This document shows positions 22,271 to 33,239 of a stretch of 64,000 bases of DNA, piece by piece. The DNA lies in contig NC_092054.1 in NCBI RefSeq assembly GCF_003086295.3, forward strand, positions 52,497,353 through 52,561,352. Direction: 5' to 3'. Each line of letters opens with the position of its first letter. Position 1 is the stretch's first letter. A program made the translations under genes and the position numbers. The notes under the pieces are model-generated. The model was not told the origin of the DNA. It saw nothing but the letters and a program-made list of their open reading frames with translations, and did no database searches. The stretch comes from Arachis hypogaea (taxonomy: Eukaryota; Streptophyta; Magnoliopsida; Fabales; Fabaceae).

Positions 22271-23708
22271 AATTTTGTAATTGGTCGTTCTGACTATGGA
22301 TACTTTTTTAGTTGCTTTTCTGTTAGCAACTTTGTTTTTTGGAAAAACAAAGTATTTCTTCAGATTCTTGTGGTCGACTTTAGGTGGCCTCTTGAGTCTT
22401 TATTATTATAAATCGTTTCTTTCATAACATGCTTGTCCGCGCTTATCTGACACGTTCTAGGTTTTTTGGGAGTGTTGGAACCTTGTTGTCCGACCTCTTT
22501 TAGCTGTCTTCGTATTCTCATAGTTGTAGCTTGATTCTTTTGAGGTTATGAATTTCTGGATCCAACTTTTGTGTCTTCTGTTGGTCGATTTCTTCAACTT
22601 GGTCGTGTTTTGCGGCTATTTCTAGTAATCTCTCCTGATTGGATCTTGGGTGATCTTTTCTTATGGATTATAGTTTTTGGTAGCTTTGCCGAGTTGATTT
22701 AGTTGTGTCGACCTCCTCTGAGTTACTCTAGTAATCCATTTTTTGGATCTTTTGTCAGATCTCTTGTATGGATTACTTTTATAACTTTTATTCTGGGCCG
22801 ACTTCATCATGTCAGGCCCTTCTAAGTTATTTTAGTAATCCTCTTTTTTGGACCTTGTTCAGGTCTCTTTCAGGGATTACTTTTATAACTTTTGTGTTGG
22901 GCTGACTTCATCATGTCGGGCGTTTCTAAGTTATTGTTGTAATCCTCTTTTTTGGACCTTGTTCAGGTCTCTTTCAGGGATTACTTTTATAACTTTTGTC
23001 TTGGGCCGACTTTATCATGTCGGACCCTTCTAAGTTAGTTTAGTAATCCTCTTTTTTGGACCTTGTTCAGGTCTCTTTCAGGGATTACTTTTATAACTTC
23101 TTATTCTGGGCCGACTTCATCTTGTCGGGCCCTTCTAAGTTATTTAGTAATCCTTTTTTAGGGCTGGTCAGACCTCTTTCTAGGAATTTACTTTTTATAA
23201 CTTTGGTTATTGTGGTCGACTGGTCCGACTTCTTTACGTCGACCAGTCTTTTAAGTTATTTTTAGCAATCCATTTTTATTAAGACCTCGTCAGGTCCTTT
23301 CTATGGATCACTTTTGATAACTTCTTGCATTATTATGTTTTTGTCGCCCTTTCATCTTTGCCGATTTTGTAGATATTGGGTTTGATCCCCGTTGGTCGAC
23401 CTTTTGATGAATTTGGTTTTCATCTTTGTTGGTCTTTACCGTGATCATGCAGTGAATTTGATTTTCACTTTCTGCCGATCTGTAGCTTTATAATCGGGCG
23501 ATGAATTTTTTGCGTTTCAGATTAATTCGCCTTGATAAAGGATTTGTGGAAAATCTGAAAAAATTTATTCAAAATACAAAAATACAAATATATACATGTG
23601 GGAGTTTTACTCCTCTAAGTTAGGTATTTTATGAATCTTGGCTTGGCACCTCATTAAAAAATATTTTCTGGAAAAAGAGTGCACCTTATCCTAAGATCCT
23701 TGTTACTT
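22271..23708 (-). repeat. Tat-2 3' UTR with ~104-bp tandem repeats
   Basis: It follows the integrase stop on the minus strand. From about 22,560 to 23,330 a unit of 104 bp (phase marked by GGGATTACTTTTATAAC at 22873, 22977 and 23081, and ATGGATTACTTTTATAAC near 22768) repeats about seven times, clearest in the middle. Tandem arrays in the 3' UTR are known in the Tat lineage. No 3' LTR follows; the element D LTR junction cuts it off. Confidence 0.75.
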
Positions 23709-23820
23709 TTAACTATAATACCTTCGTAGGTTGCAAGTGTGCCATGACCTGGGGAGCTCTCGCCCTTCGAGTTCGAACAGCCTGTAGTAGCCTTTTCCAA
23801 GTATTTCTATGACTCGGTAG
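23709..23820 (-). pseudogene. Tat-2 right copy: integrase C-terminal end
   Basis: The last ~37 codons of Tat-2 pol (GPYRVIEILGKGYYRLFELE ... NLRRYYS, stop at 23709-23711). They are separated from the rest (35905 onward) by element C. Removing element C and one copy of the target duplication restores contiguity. Confidence 0.8.
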
Positions 23821-23825
23821 GGTCC
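23821..23825. other. Target-site duplication GGTCC, left of element C
   Basis: GGTCC directly precedes the 5' LTR and recurs at 35900-35904 after the 3' LTR. Confidence 0.9.
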
Positions 23826-25362
23826 TGATGAGCGGATATTTTATACGCTTTTTGGGGTTAATTTCATATAGATTTTAGTATGTTTTAGTTGGTTTAGTTT
23901 ATTTTCATTAGTTTCTAGGAAAAATCCACATTTATGGACTCTACTATGAGTTTGTGTGTTTTTCTGTAATTTCAGGTATTTTCTGGCTGAAATTGAGGGA
24001 GCTGAGCAAAAATCTGATTCAGGATGAAAAAGGACTGCTGATGTTGTTGGATTCTGACCTCCCTGCACTCAAAATAGATTTTCTGGAGCTACAAGACTCC
24101 AAATGGCGTGCTTCCAATTGCGTTGGAAAGTAGACATCCAGGGATTTCCAGCAATATATAATAGTCCATACTTTGCTTAAGGATAGACGACGTAAACTGG
24201 CATTCAATGCCAGCTCTCTGCCCAATTCTGGTGTCCAGCGCCAGAAACAAGTTGCAAGTTGGAGTTCAACGCCAGAAAAGGATCCAAAGCTGGCGTTGAA
24301 CGCCCAAAACAGCCCCAGGCACGTGAGAAGCTTTAGTCTCAGCCCCAGCACACACCAAGTGAGCCCCAAAAGTGGATTTCTGCACTATCTGTTATAGTTT
24401 ACTCATTTTCTGTAAACCTAGGTTACTAGTTTAGTATTTAAACAACTTTTAGAGATTTATTTTGCATCTCATGACATTTTTTAGATCAAAACTTTATACT
24501 CTTTGATGGCATGAGTCTCTAAACTCTATTGTTGGGGGTGAGGAGCTCTGCTGTGTCTCGATGAATTAATGCAAGTATTTCTATTTTTCATTCAAACATG
24601 CGTGTTCCTATCTAAGATATCCATTCGCGCCTAACTATGGAGAAGGTGATGATTAGTGAAACTTATCACCTTCCTCAATCCATGAACGTGTGTCTGACAA
24701 TCACTTCCATTCTACATCAGATTGAATGAATATCTCTTAGATTCCCTAATCAGAATCTCCGTGGTATAAGCTAGATTGATGGCGGCATTCATGAGAATCC
24801 GGAAAGTCTAAACCTTGTCTGTGGTATTCCGAGTAGGATTCTGGGATTGGATGGCTGTTACGAACTTCAAACTCGCGAGTGCTGGGTGTAGTGACAGACG
24901 CAAAAGGATAGTAAATCCTATTCCGGTACGATTGAGAACCTGCAGATGATTAGCCGTGCGGTGACAGCGCACCTGGACCCTTTTCACTGGAAGGATGGAT
25001 GGTAGCCATTGACAACGGTGATCCACCTACACACAGCTTGCCATAGGAGGACGTGCGTTAATGAATCAGAGGACAGAGAAAAGCAGAGATTCTGAAGACA
25101 AAGCATCTCCAAAACTCCAACATATTATCCATTACTGCATAACAAGTAACTTTTAACCCATGCTCTCTTGTTCATTCGCAATTCAACTGATAAATATAAT
25201 TGACTTCCTGACTAAGAATTGCAAGATAACCGTAGATTGCTTCAAACCAACAATCTCCGTGGGATTCGACCCTTACTCACGTAAGGTATTACTTGGACGA
25301 CCCAGTGCACTTGCTGGTTAGTGGTACGAGTGTGAAAAGTGTGATTCACAATTCGTGCACCA
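23826..25362 (+). repeat. Element C 5' LTR
   Basis: TGATGAGCGGATATTTTATA...ATTCGTGCACCA, matching 34360-35899 with scattered differences. A weak TATA-like TATTTAAAC lies at 24434-24442. A palindrome cluster is at 24198-24312. Confidence 0.92.
24198..24312. repeat. GGCGTTNAACGCC palindrome cluster, element C 5' LTR
   Basis: Four degenerate copies (ACTGGCATTCAATGCCAG, GGTGTCCAGCGCC, GGAGTTCAACGCC, TGGCGTTGAACGCC). The 3' LTR has the same cluster at 34735-34850. Confidence 0.75.
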
Positions 25363-25368
25363 AGTTTT

Positions 25369-25388
25369 TGGCGCCGTTGCCGGGGATT
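25369..25388 (+). promoter_or_regulatory. Primer binding site (tRNA-Asp), element C
   Basis: TGGCGCCGTTGCCGGGGATT, 6 nt after the LTR. The ~50 bases that follow (TTCGTGTTTGAACAACTGAC...) are almost the same in elements B and E. Confidence 0.92.
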
Positions 25389-26079
25389 GTTCGTGTTTGA
25401 ACAACTGACGGTTTATTTTGTTGCTTAGATTAGGAAAATTTTTCTTTTTGGTTTAGAGTCTCTTATTATTGTTCTTGGTTAAAATTTTATACTTCTTCAA
25501 AACAAGTGTTACATTTACTGCCCAATTGGCTAGAGCGTTGGTCTAAGTCCGTGGCAGTTTGGTATACTCTCTTTAAAAATCTTTTTCAAAAATAATAATT
25601 TCTATATTAAATTTTGTGCCAAACTTTAAGTTTGGTGTTTTTTTGTTGATTTCCCTTTTGGTTTTCGAAAATTTTAGTTTAGTTTTCTAAAAAATTTTAA
25701 GTTTGGTGTTCATTGGTGTTTTCCCTCCAAAATTTTCAAAAACAAGGAGCATCAGATCTAAAAATCCTAAATCTTGTGCCATCTTATTGTTTTTTTCTCT
25801 CCTCTTTAAATTCAAAAATATCTTTTCTCTCTATTTTAAAGCAAATTTTCGAAATTTACCTTTAAAAATTCAGATTTTTTTTTTTAAATTTTAAAACCTT
25901 TTTCAAAAATCATCATATCCTTTTTAAAACTTCCTAACCACTTTCTCTCTCCTCATTTTTTCGAAAATTTTCAACCATTTTTGTTTATTTTATTTTAATT
26001 TATTTCATTTTCGAATTAAATAAATAAATAAATAAATAAAAATAAATTTTTTATTTGACATCATCTCCCTTTCTCCATT
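25389..26079 (+). other. Element C leader
   Basis: AT-rich. It holds two AAGTTTGGTGTT motifs (about 25626 and 25698), TTTTCGAAAATTTT-type runs and an (AAAT)n microsatellite near 26,015-26,040. No supported ORF. Confidence 0.6.
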
Positions 26080-29000
26080 ATGGATCTAAGTGGAAATGAA
26101 CAGTCCAGGAGGACTTTGGGGTCATATGCTAACCCCTCTACTGCTTCATATGGGAGTAGTATCTGCATACCCTCCATTGGAGTCAGTAGCTTTGAGTTGA
26201 ATCCTCAGCTCATTATCATGGTGCAGCAAAGTTGCCAGTATTCCGGTCTTCCACAGGAAGAACCTAAAGAGTTTCTGGCACAATTTTTACAAATTGCTGA
26301 CACAGTACATGATAAGGAAATAGATCAGGATGTCTACAGACTATTACTGTTTCCATTTGCTGTAAAAGATCAAGCTAAGAGGTGGTTAAATAACCAACCT
26401 AAGGCCAGCATAAGGACATGGAAACAGCTGATAGAAAAATTCCTGAATCAATACTTTCCCCCAAAACCGATGACACAGCTAAGGCTGGACATCCAAGGCT
26501 TTAAACAAGGAGATAAGGAATCTCTTTATGATGCCTGGGAGAGATACAGAGAGATGCTACGAAAATGCCCCTCTGAAATGTTTTTAGAGTGGGTTCAGTT
26601 AGACATCTTCTATTATGGGCTTGCAGAAGGAGCTCAGATGTCTCTAGATTACTCAGCTGGTGGATCTATCCACATGAGAAAGACAATTGAAGAGGCTCAA
26701 GAGCTCCTTGATACAGTTGCCAGGAATCAGCATCTGTACCTAAGCAGTGACCCTTCCATGAAAGAAGAGGTTAAAACAGTAACTGCTGAACTCAGCCGTG
26801 TAAAACAAGCTGTTGAATTCAATTAGCAATTGGACTTTCTAACAAAGCAGTTAGCCGAATTCAAGGATAAACTACAAGAGACAAGGATGGCTAATATAAA
26901 TATGGAAGAACAATTGAAGCAAACAAAGCAGCAGCTGTCAAGACAAATAACAGAAGAATGCCAAGCAGTTCAATTAAGAAGTGGAAAAACATTAAATACC
27001 CTACCTCAAGGCAGCAAAGAGCCAAGGAATGAGCAAACCACCCAAAATTCACCTAAGGACAGTAAGAGCCCAGGGAAAAGTAATTCTGGCGTTAAAACGC
27101 CAGCAATCTGGTGGAAGGCTGGTACTGAACGCCCAGACCATGCCCAAGACTGGCGTTCAACGCCAGTAACAAACAAGGACTGGCGTTCAACGCCAGAAAC
27201 AAGCAAGGATCTGGCGTTGAACGCCCAAAATGGGCAGGATCTGGCGTTGAACGCCCAAAATGGGCACCGTTCTGGCGTTCAGACGCCAGGAACAGACAAG
27301 GAGTTGGCGTCTAACGTCACTCCAGCTTCTAACTCTGGCACTCAATTGCCAGTGAGGGATCAGACACACCCAAGTGCTGATGACAACCCCTCTAAAAAGG
27401 CTTCTTCAACCACTTCTGTAGGCAATAAACCTACAGCAACTAAGGTTGAGGAATATAAAGCCAAGATACCTTATCCTCAAAAACTCCGGAAAGAGGAGCA
27501 GGATAAGCAATTTGCTCGCTTTGCTGATTATCTCAGGACTCTTGAAATAAAGATTCCATTTACAGAGGCACTTGAGCAAATACCTTCTTATGCCAAGTTC
27601 ATGAAAGAGATCCTGAGTCATAAAAAGGATTGGAGAGAAACAGAAAGAGTTCTCCTCACTGAAGAATGCAGTGTAGTCATTCTAAAAAGCTTTCCTGAAA
27701 AGCTTAAAGACCCTGGGAGTTTTCTGATACCATGCATATTAGAAGGTAATTGCACCAAAACAGCTTTATGCAATCTTGGGGCAAGCATCAACCTAATACC
27801 TGCATCCACTATCAGAAAGCTTGGCTTAACTGAAGAAGTTAAACCAACCCGGATATGTCTCCAACTTGCTGATGGCTCCATCAAATACCCATCAGGCGTG
27901 ATTGAAGACATGATTGTCAGAGTTGGGCTATTCGCCTTTCCCACTGACTTTGTAGTGCTGGAAATGGAGGAGCACAAGAGTGCTACTCTCATTCTAGGAA
28001 GACCCTTCCTAGCAACTGGACGAACTCTCATTGATGTCCAACAAGGGGAAATAACCCTGAGAGTCAATGATGATGAGTTTAAGTTGAATGCTGTCAAAGC
28101 CATGCAGCATCCAGACACATCAAAAGACTGCATGAAAGTTGATCTTGTTGACTCTTTGGTAGAAGAGATCAACATGGCTGAGAGTCTCGAATCAGAGTTG
28201 GAAGACATCTTTAAAGATGTTCAGCCTGATTTGGAGGATTCAGAGGAGATGAAAGAGCCTCTGAAATTTCCTCTGGAAGAGGAAAAACCTCCTAAATCCA
28301 AGCTCAAACCATTACCACCATCCCTGAAATATGTATTTCTTGGAGAAGGTGACACTTTTCTAGTGATCATAAGCTCTGCTTTAAATCCACAGGAAGAGGA
28401 AGCATTTATTCAAGTGCTAAGGACACACAAAACAGCTCTTGGGTGGTCCATAGGTGACCTTAAGGGCATAAGCCCAGCTAGATGCATGCACAAAATCTTA
28501 TTGGAAGATAATGCTAAACCAGCGGTTCAACCACAGAGGCGGCTAAATCCAGCCATGAAGGAAGTGGTGCAGAAAGAGGTCACCAAATTACTAGAGGCTG
28601 GGATTATTTATCCTATTTCTGATAGCCCCTGGGTGAGCCCTATCCAAGTCGTCCCAAAAAAGGGAGGCATGACAGTGATTCATAATGAAAAAAATGAACT
28701 TGTTCCTACAAGAACAGTTACAGGGTGGCGCATGTGTATTGACTACAGAAGGCTCAATACAGCCACCAGAAAGGATCATTTTCCTTTACCATTCATAGAC
28801 CAGATGCTAGAAAGACTGGCAGGTCATGATTATTACTGCTTTTTGGATGGCTACTCAGGCTATAACCAGATTGCAGTAGATCCCCAAGATCAAGAGAAAA
28901 CAGCATTTACATGTCCATCTGGAGTGTTTGCTTATAGAAGGATGCCATTTGGGCTGTGTAATGCGCCTGCAACCTTCCAGAGATGCATGCTCTCTATTTT

Positions 29001-31188
29001 CTCTGATATGGTGGAAAAATTTTTGGAAGTCTTCATGGATGACTTCTCAGTATATGGAGACTCATTCAGCTCCTGTCTTGATCACCTGAAACTTGTCCTG
29101 AAGAGATGCCAAGAGACCAACCTAGTCTTAAACTGGGAAAAATGTCAATTCATGGTGACTGAAGGGATTGTCCTTGGGCATAAAATCTCAAACAAGGGAA
29201 TAGAGGTGGATCAAGCAAAAATAGAGGTAATTGAAAAATTACCACCACCTGCCAATATTAAGGCAATCAGAAGCTTTCTGGGGCATGCAGGATTCTATAG
29301 GAGGTTTATAAAGGATTTTTCAAAAATCGCAAAACCTCTAAGCAATCTGCTAGCTGCTGACACGCCATTTATGTTTGACACAGAGTGTCTACAGGCGTTT
29401 GAAACGCTGAAAGCTAAGCTGGTCACAGCACCAGTTATTTCTGCACCAGACTGGACATTACCATTTGAGCTAATGTGTGATGCCAGTGATCACGCCATTG
29501 GTGCAGTATTGGGACAGAGGCATGACAAGCTTCTGCATGTCATTTATTATGCTAGTCGCGTTTTAAATGATGCCCAGAAAAATTACACAACCACAGAAAA
29601 ATAATTACTTGCAGTGGTTTATGCCATTGACAAGTTCAGATCATACTTAGTAGGATCAAAAGTGATTGTGTATACTGACCATGCTGCTCTTAAATATCTA
29701 CTCACAAAGCAGGATTCAAAACCCAGGCTCATCAGATGGGTGTTGCTTCTGCAAGAGTTTGATATAGAAATAAGAGACAAAAAAGGGACGGAGAACCAAG
29801 TGGCTGATCATCTGTCCTGGATAGAGCCAGTAGAAGGGACGTCCCTCCCCTCTCTTGAGATCTCTGAGACTTTTCCGGATGAGCATTTATTTGCCATCCA
29901 GGAAACACCATGGTTTGCCGATATTGCAAACTATAAAGCTGCAAGGTTCATACCCAAGGAGTATAACAGGCAACAAAAGAAAAAATTAATCACTGATGCA
30001 AAGTACTACTTGTGGGATGAACCCTATCTCTTTAAGAGATGTGAAGATGGAATAATCCGTAGGTGTGTTCCTAGAGAAGAAGCACAGAGGATCCTATGGC
30101 ATTGCCATGGATCTCAATATGGAGGCCATTTCGGGGGTGAGCGAACAGCCACCAAGGTCCTCCAATGTGGCTTCTATTGGCCCACACTCTATAGAGATTC
30201 CCGAGAGTTTGTACGTAACTGTGACAGTTGCCAAAGAGCTGGTAATCTGCCCCATGGTTACGCCATGCCTCAACAAGGAATCTTGGAGATTGAGTTGTTT
30301 GACGTATGGGAAATTGACTTCATGGGACCTTTCCCACCATCATTCTCAAACACTTATATTCTGGTGGCAGTTGACTATGTATCAAAATGGGTTGAGGCCA
30401 TTGCCACACCCACCGATGATACTAAAACAGTGCTGAAGTTCCTCCAGAAATATATCTTTAGCAGGTTTGGTGTCCCTAGAGTACTGATCAGTGATGGGGG
30501 CACTCACTTCTGCAACAAACAGCTTTACCCTGCCATGGTTCGGTATGGGATTCGCCACAAGGTAGCTACTCCATATCATCCACAAACTAATGGGCAAGCT
30601 GAAGTCTCTAACAGAGAATTAAAGAGAATCTTAGAACGGACGGTAAGTACCCGTAGAAAGGATTGGGCACGGAGCTTAGATGATGCTCTGTGGGGTTACA
30701 GAACAGCATTCAAGACCCCTATAGGGACCTCTCCATACCAACTTGTGTATGGTAAGGCATGTCACCTGCCCGTGGAACTGGAACATAAAGCCTACTGGGC
30801 AACCAGATTCCTAAACTTTGATGCCAAATTAGCAGGAGAAAAAAGATTGCTCCAGCTAAATGAGCTAGAGGAATTCAGATTCACTGCTTTCGAAAATGCC
30901 AAGCTTTATAAAGAAAAATAAAAAAAGTGGCATGATAGAAAGCTGTCATCTAGAATCTTTGAACCAGGACAGAAGGTTCTGCTGTTTAACTCTAGACTCA
31001 GGCTATTCCCCGGGAAACTGAAATTCCGGTGGAGGGGACCATATATGATTACAAGTGTATCACCATATGGTTATGTGGAGCTTCAAGATATTGATTCTGA
31101 TAAGAAGTTCATTGTCAATGGACAGAGAATCAAGCACTATCTTGAAGACAACGTTGAGCAAGAGTGCTCAAGGCTGAAGCTAGATTAA
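26080..31188 (+). pseudogene. Element C gag-pol polyprotein with three in-frame stops
   Basis: One frame of 1,702 codons. Gag capsid-type domain at residues ~25-225 (VYRLLLFPFAVKDQAKRWL, NQYFPPKPMTQLR). A Gln/Lys-rich linker, the QLRSGKTL block, then 90 residues encoded by a palindrome array (~335-425). Protease near 560-660, where the usual catalytic D-L-G reads N-L-G (codon 27772-27774). RT ~790-1010 (FLDGYSGYNQI, MPFGLCNAPATFQRCM, active site FMDD ~985). RNase H ([25 protein letters not shown]). Integrase with [10 protein letters not shown]...CDSCQ zinc finger and D-D-E core ([27 protein letters not shown]). Stops: TAG 26824-26826, TAA 29602-29604, TAA 30919-30921. The natural stop is 31186-31188. 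Confidence 0.93.
27088..27353 (+). repeat. In-frame GGCGTTNAACGCC palindrome array inside element C gag
   Basis: About eight palindromes lie within the open frame, read in different phases: as LALNA (CTGGCGTTGAACGCC), as WRSTP (TGGCGTTCAACGCCA) and as SGVQTP. The central base is the one that avoids a stop in each phase. Elements B and E lack the array at this place. Confidence 0.85.
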
Positions 31189-31220
31189 AAGCTCAGCAAG
31201 GTCCAGCTAAAGACAATAAA

Positions 31221-31247
31221 GAAGCGCTTGCTGGGAGGCAACCCAGC
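31221..31247 (+). promoter_or_regulatory. Hairpin A of element C
   Basis: GAAGCGCTT then GCTGGG-AGGCAA-CCCAGC, a 6-bp stem. It begins 41 nt after the gag-pol stop. Confidence 0.78.
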
Positions 31248-31397
31248 CATGGGGCATCAATCCTCTAAGCATTTTGCCCTATTTTTATTTTTATTTGTTT
31301 ATATAAAGTTCATTAATAACAAGGTAAAAAAATCAATTGTATAAGTTCACAAGGTTACAGAAGGAATCTGCACACAAAACAGAGAAAAAGAGCTCAC
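31248..31397 (+). other. Element C spacer after hairpin A
   Basis: AT-rich spacer between hairpin A and the palindrome array; nothing recognisable. Confidence 0.5.
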
Positions 31398-31600
31398 TGG
31401 CAAGAAAACGCCAGTAAGAGCCTGTTTTGGGCGTTCAGCGCCCAAAAGAGGCATCCAGTGGGCGCTAAATGCCAGTAAGGATAGCTATCTGGTGTTCAAC
31501 GCCAGAAAAGGGCAACAATTGGGCGTTGAACGCCCAGGAGAGCAGCATTTGGGCGTTGAACGCCCAAAACAGGCAGCGTTTGGGCGTTCAAACGGCAGGA
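31398..31600. repeat. GGCGTTNAACGCC palindrome array after element C gag-pol
   Basis: Seven units, several as GGGCGTTGAACGCCCA. The spacers contain AGGCAGC or GAGAGCAGC. Same place as the arrays of elements B and E. Confidence 0.82.
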
Positions 31601-32085
31601 TGATGGGAAGGAGGTAAATTCGTTTCTTCTTCATATTTTTCATTCTAATTTTAATTTCCATGTTTCAAATCATGATTTCTTGCATACACATGTTAAGAAC
31701 CCTGATTTCTAAAATCCTTAATTTCTAAACATCCTACTTTAAAAATATCAAATGTATCTTAATCCATAAGCACAAATCCTCTTTTTCAATCCAATTCAAC
31801 TCTTTTCCAAAAAAATTTTCAACTCATCAATATCTTTTTCAAATCTCCACATTATCTTTTTCAAAATCTAGATTTATCTTTTTCAAAAATTTTTCATATC
31901 TTTTCAATTTTAAACTATATCTTCTCTTATCATATTTTCTATCTTATCTTTTCCAAATCAATCTTTTTTATCATATCTTTTCTAAATTTTCGAACCCACC
32001 CCCTCCCTTTAAATATGGGTTCGGCCTCCCCCCCTCCATCCACAATTGCACCTAGCTCTCCTTCTATCCCTCTCCTTTCTTTTCT
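31601..32085 (+). other. Element C leader of downstream ORF
   Basis: T/C-rich with repeated ATCTTTTTCAAA and TCTTATCATAT motifs, then AAATATGGGTTCGGCC. No ORF. Confidence 0.5.
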
Positions 32086-32122
32086 TTTGCTTGAGGACAA
32101 GCAAACTTCTAAGTTTGGTGTG
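32086..32122 (+). promoter_or_regulatory. Internal hairpin B plus PPT-like motif, element C
   Basis: Stem TTTGCTTG / CAAGCAAA with loop AGGA, then CTTCTAAGTTTGGTGTG. It ends 39 nt before the ATG of the downstream ORF. It duplicates the module next to the 3' LTR (34322-34359). Confidence 0.72.
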
Positions 32123-32144
32123 TTTATCCGTGATCACTAAGATC

Positions 32145-33239
32145 ATGGCTCCTAAGGGAAAACAACCCACTTCAAGAGGCAAGAAAGAGAGCATTCCAAA
32201 ACCACTTTGGAATCAAGGGAAGTTCTTATCTAAAGAACATTCAGACCATTATTACAAAATAATGGGTCTAAGATCAGTGATCCCAGAAGTTAGATTCGAT
32301 CTGAAAGAAGACGAATATCCGGAGATCCAGGAGCAAATTCGAATCAGGAACTGGGAGGTCCTAGCTAATCCTGAGACGAAAGTGGGAAGGAATATGGTCC
32401 AGGAGTTCTATGCTAACATGTGGCAGACAGACAAGCAAAAACTATCTGGAACTGCTTTCTATGAATATCGGACCATGGTCAGAGGAAAGATTGTTCATAC
32501 CAACCCTGACAAGATCAGGGAGATCTTAAAGCTACCTCAGCTGAAAGATGATCCAGACTCTTTCAACAGGAGAATGATGAGAACAGACAAGGGCCTGGAT
32601 AAGATTCTAGAGGATATATGTATCCCTGGAGCCAGGTGGACCACCAGCACGAAGGGTGTCCCAAATCAACTCAAAAGAGAAGATCTCAAACCAGTCGCCA
32701 GAGGATGGCTGAACTTCATTGGGCATTCTCTGCTGCCCACCAGCAACCGTTCTGAAGTCACTGTTAAAAGAGCAGTGATGATCCATTGCATCATGATGGG
32801 AAAAGAAGTGGAAGTTCATCAACTGATTTGAACTGAATTCTACAAAATTGCTAATAAAAATTCTAAAGAGGCCAGGTTGGCTTACCCAAGCTTGATTTCT
32901 CTGCTCTGCAAGGACGCTGGAGTAAGGATGGGAATAACTGAGTATATCTCAATTGAGAAACCAATCACCAAAGCATCAATGGAAAAATAACAAGCACAGG
33001 TTGACCCCATCAAGAAGAAAACACAGGAATTTCTCCCAAAAATCCCTCAATCTGAATATTGGGAGTATCTTGAAATATCAGTTACCAAGATGCAAGAAGC
33101 TATGGAACAAATAATAAAGGAACAGAAGGAACAAAGTCAAATTCTTTGCTATTTGATTAAAGAACAGGAAGAGCAAGGGCGTGACTTGAGGGAATTGAAG
33201 TGCCAGAAGTTATCTCTTGAAGGACCAAGTACCCCATAG
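32145..33239 (+). pseudogene. Element C downstream ORF ('putative plant transposon protein' type)
   Basis: From MAPKGKQPTS at 32145 a frame of 364 codons runs to TAG 33237-33239, stopped by TGA 32829-32831 and TAA 32988-32990. Residues ~20-230 hold a conserved domain (RSVIPEVRFDLKEDEYPEI, NMVQEFYANMW, LDKILEDICIPGARW, LKPVARGWLNFIGHSLLPTS). A probable amphipathic coiled coil (VTKMQEAMEQIIKEQKEQS) is C-terminal. It sits where Athila elements carry an env-like ORF, but I see no signal peptide or membrane segment. The function is unknown. An open frame extends upstream to 32046, but MAPKGK is preferred because element E starts with MAPKAG. Confidence 0.78.

Noticed and set aside
22848..23265. 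Repeated small frames reading MDLVQVSFRDYF
   Set aside because: Products of the 104-bp tandem repeat in the Tat-2 3' UTR on the non-transcribed strand; not a protein family.
25510..25570. tRNA-like wording (GGCTAGAGCGTTGGTCTAA) in the element C leader
   Set aside because: Cannot be folded into a cloverleaf with acceptor and T arms; no CCA-side match.
27618..28208. 196-codon minus-strand frame
   Set aside because: Antisense of the element C protease region; no similarity to a protein family.
32046..32144. Upstream extension of the element C downstream ORF (33 more codons)
   Set aside because: The segment covers hairpin B and the PPT-like tract, and element E begins its ORF at the equivalent of 32145.
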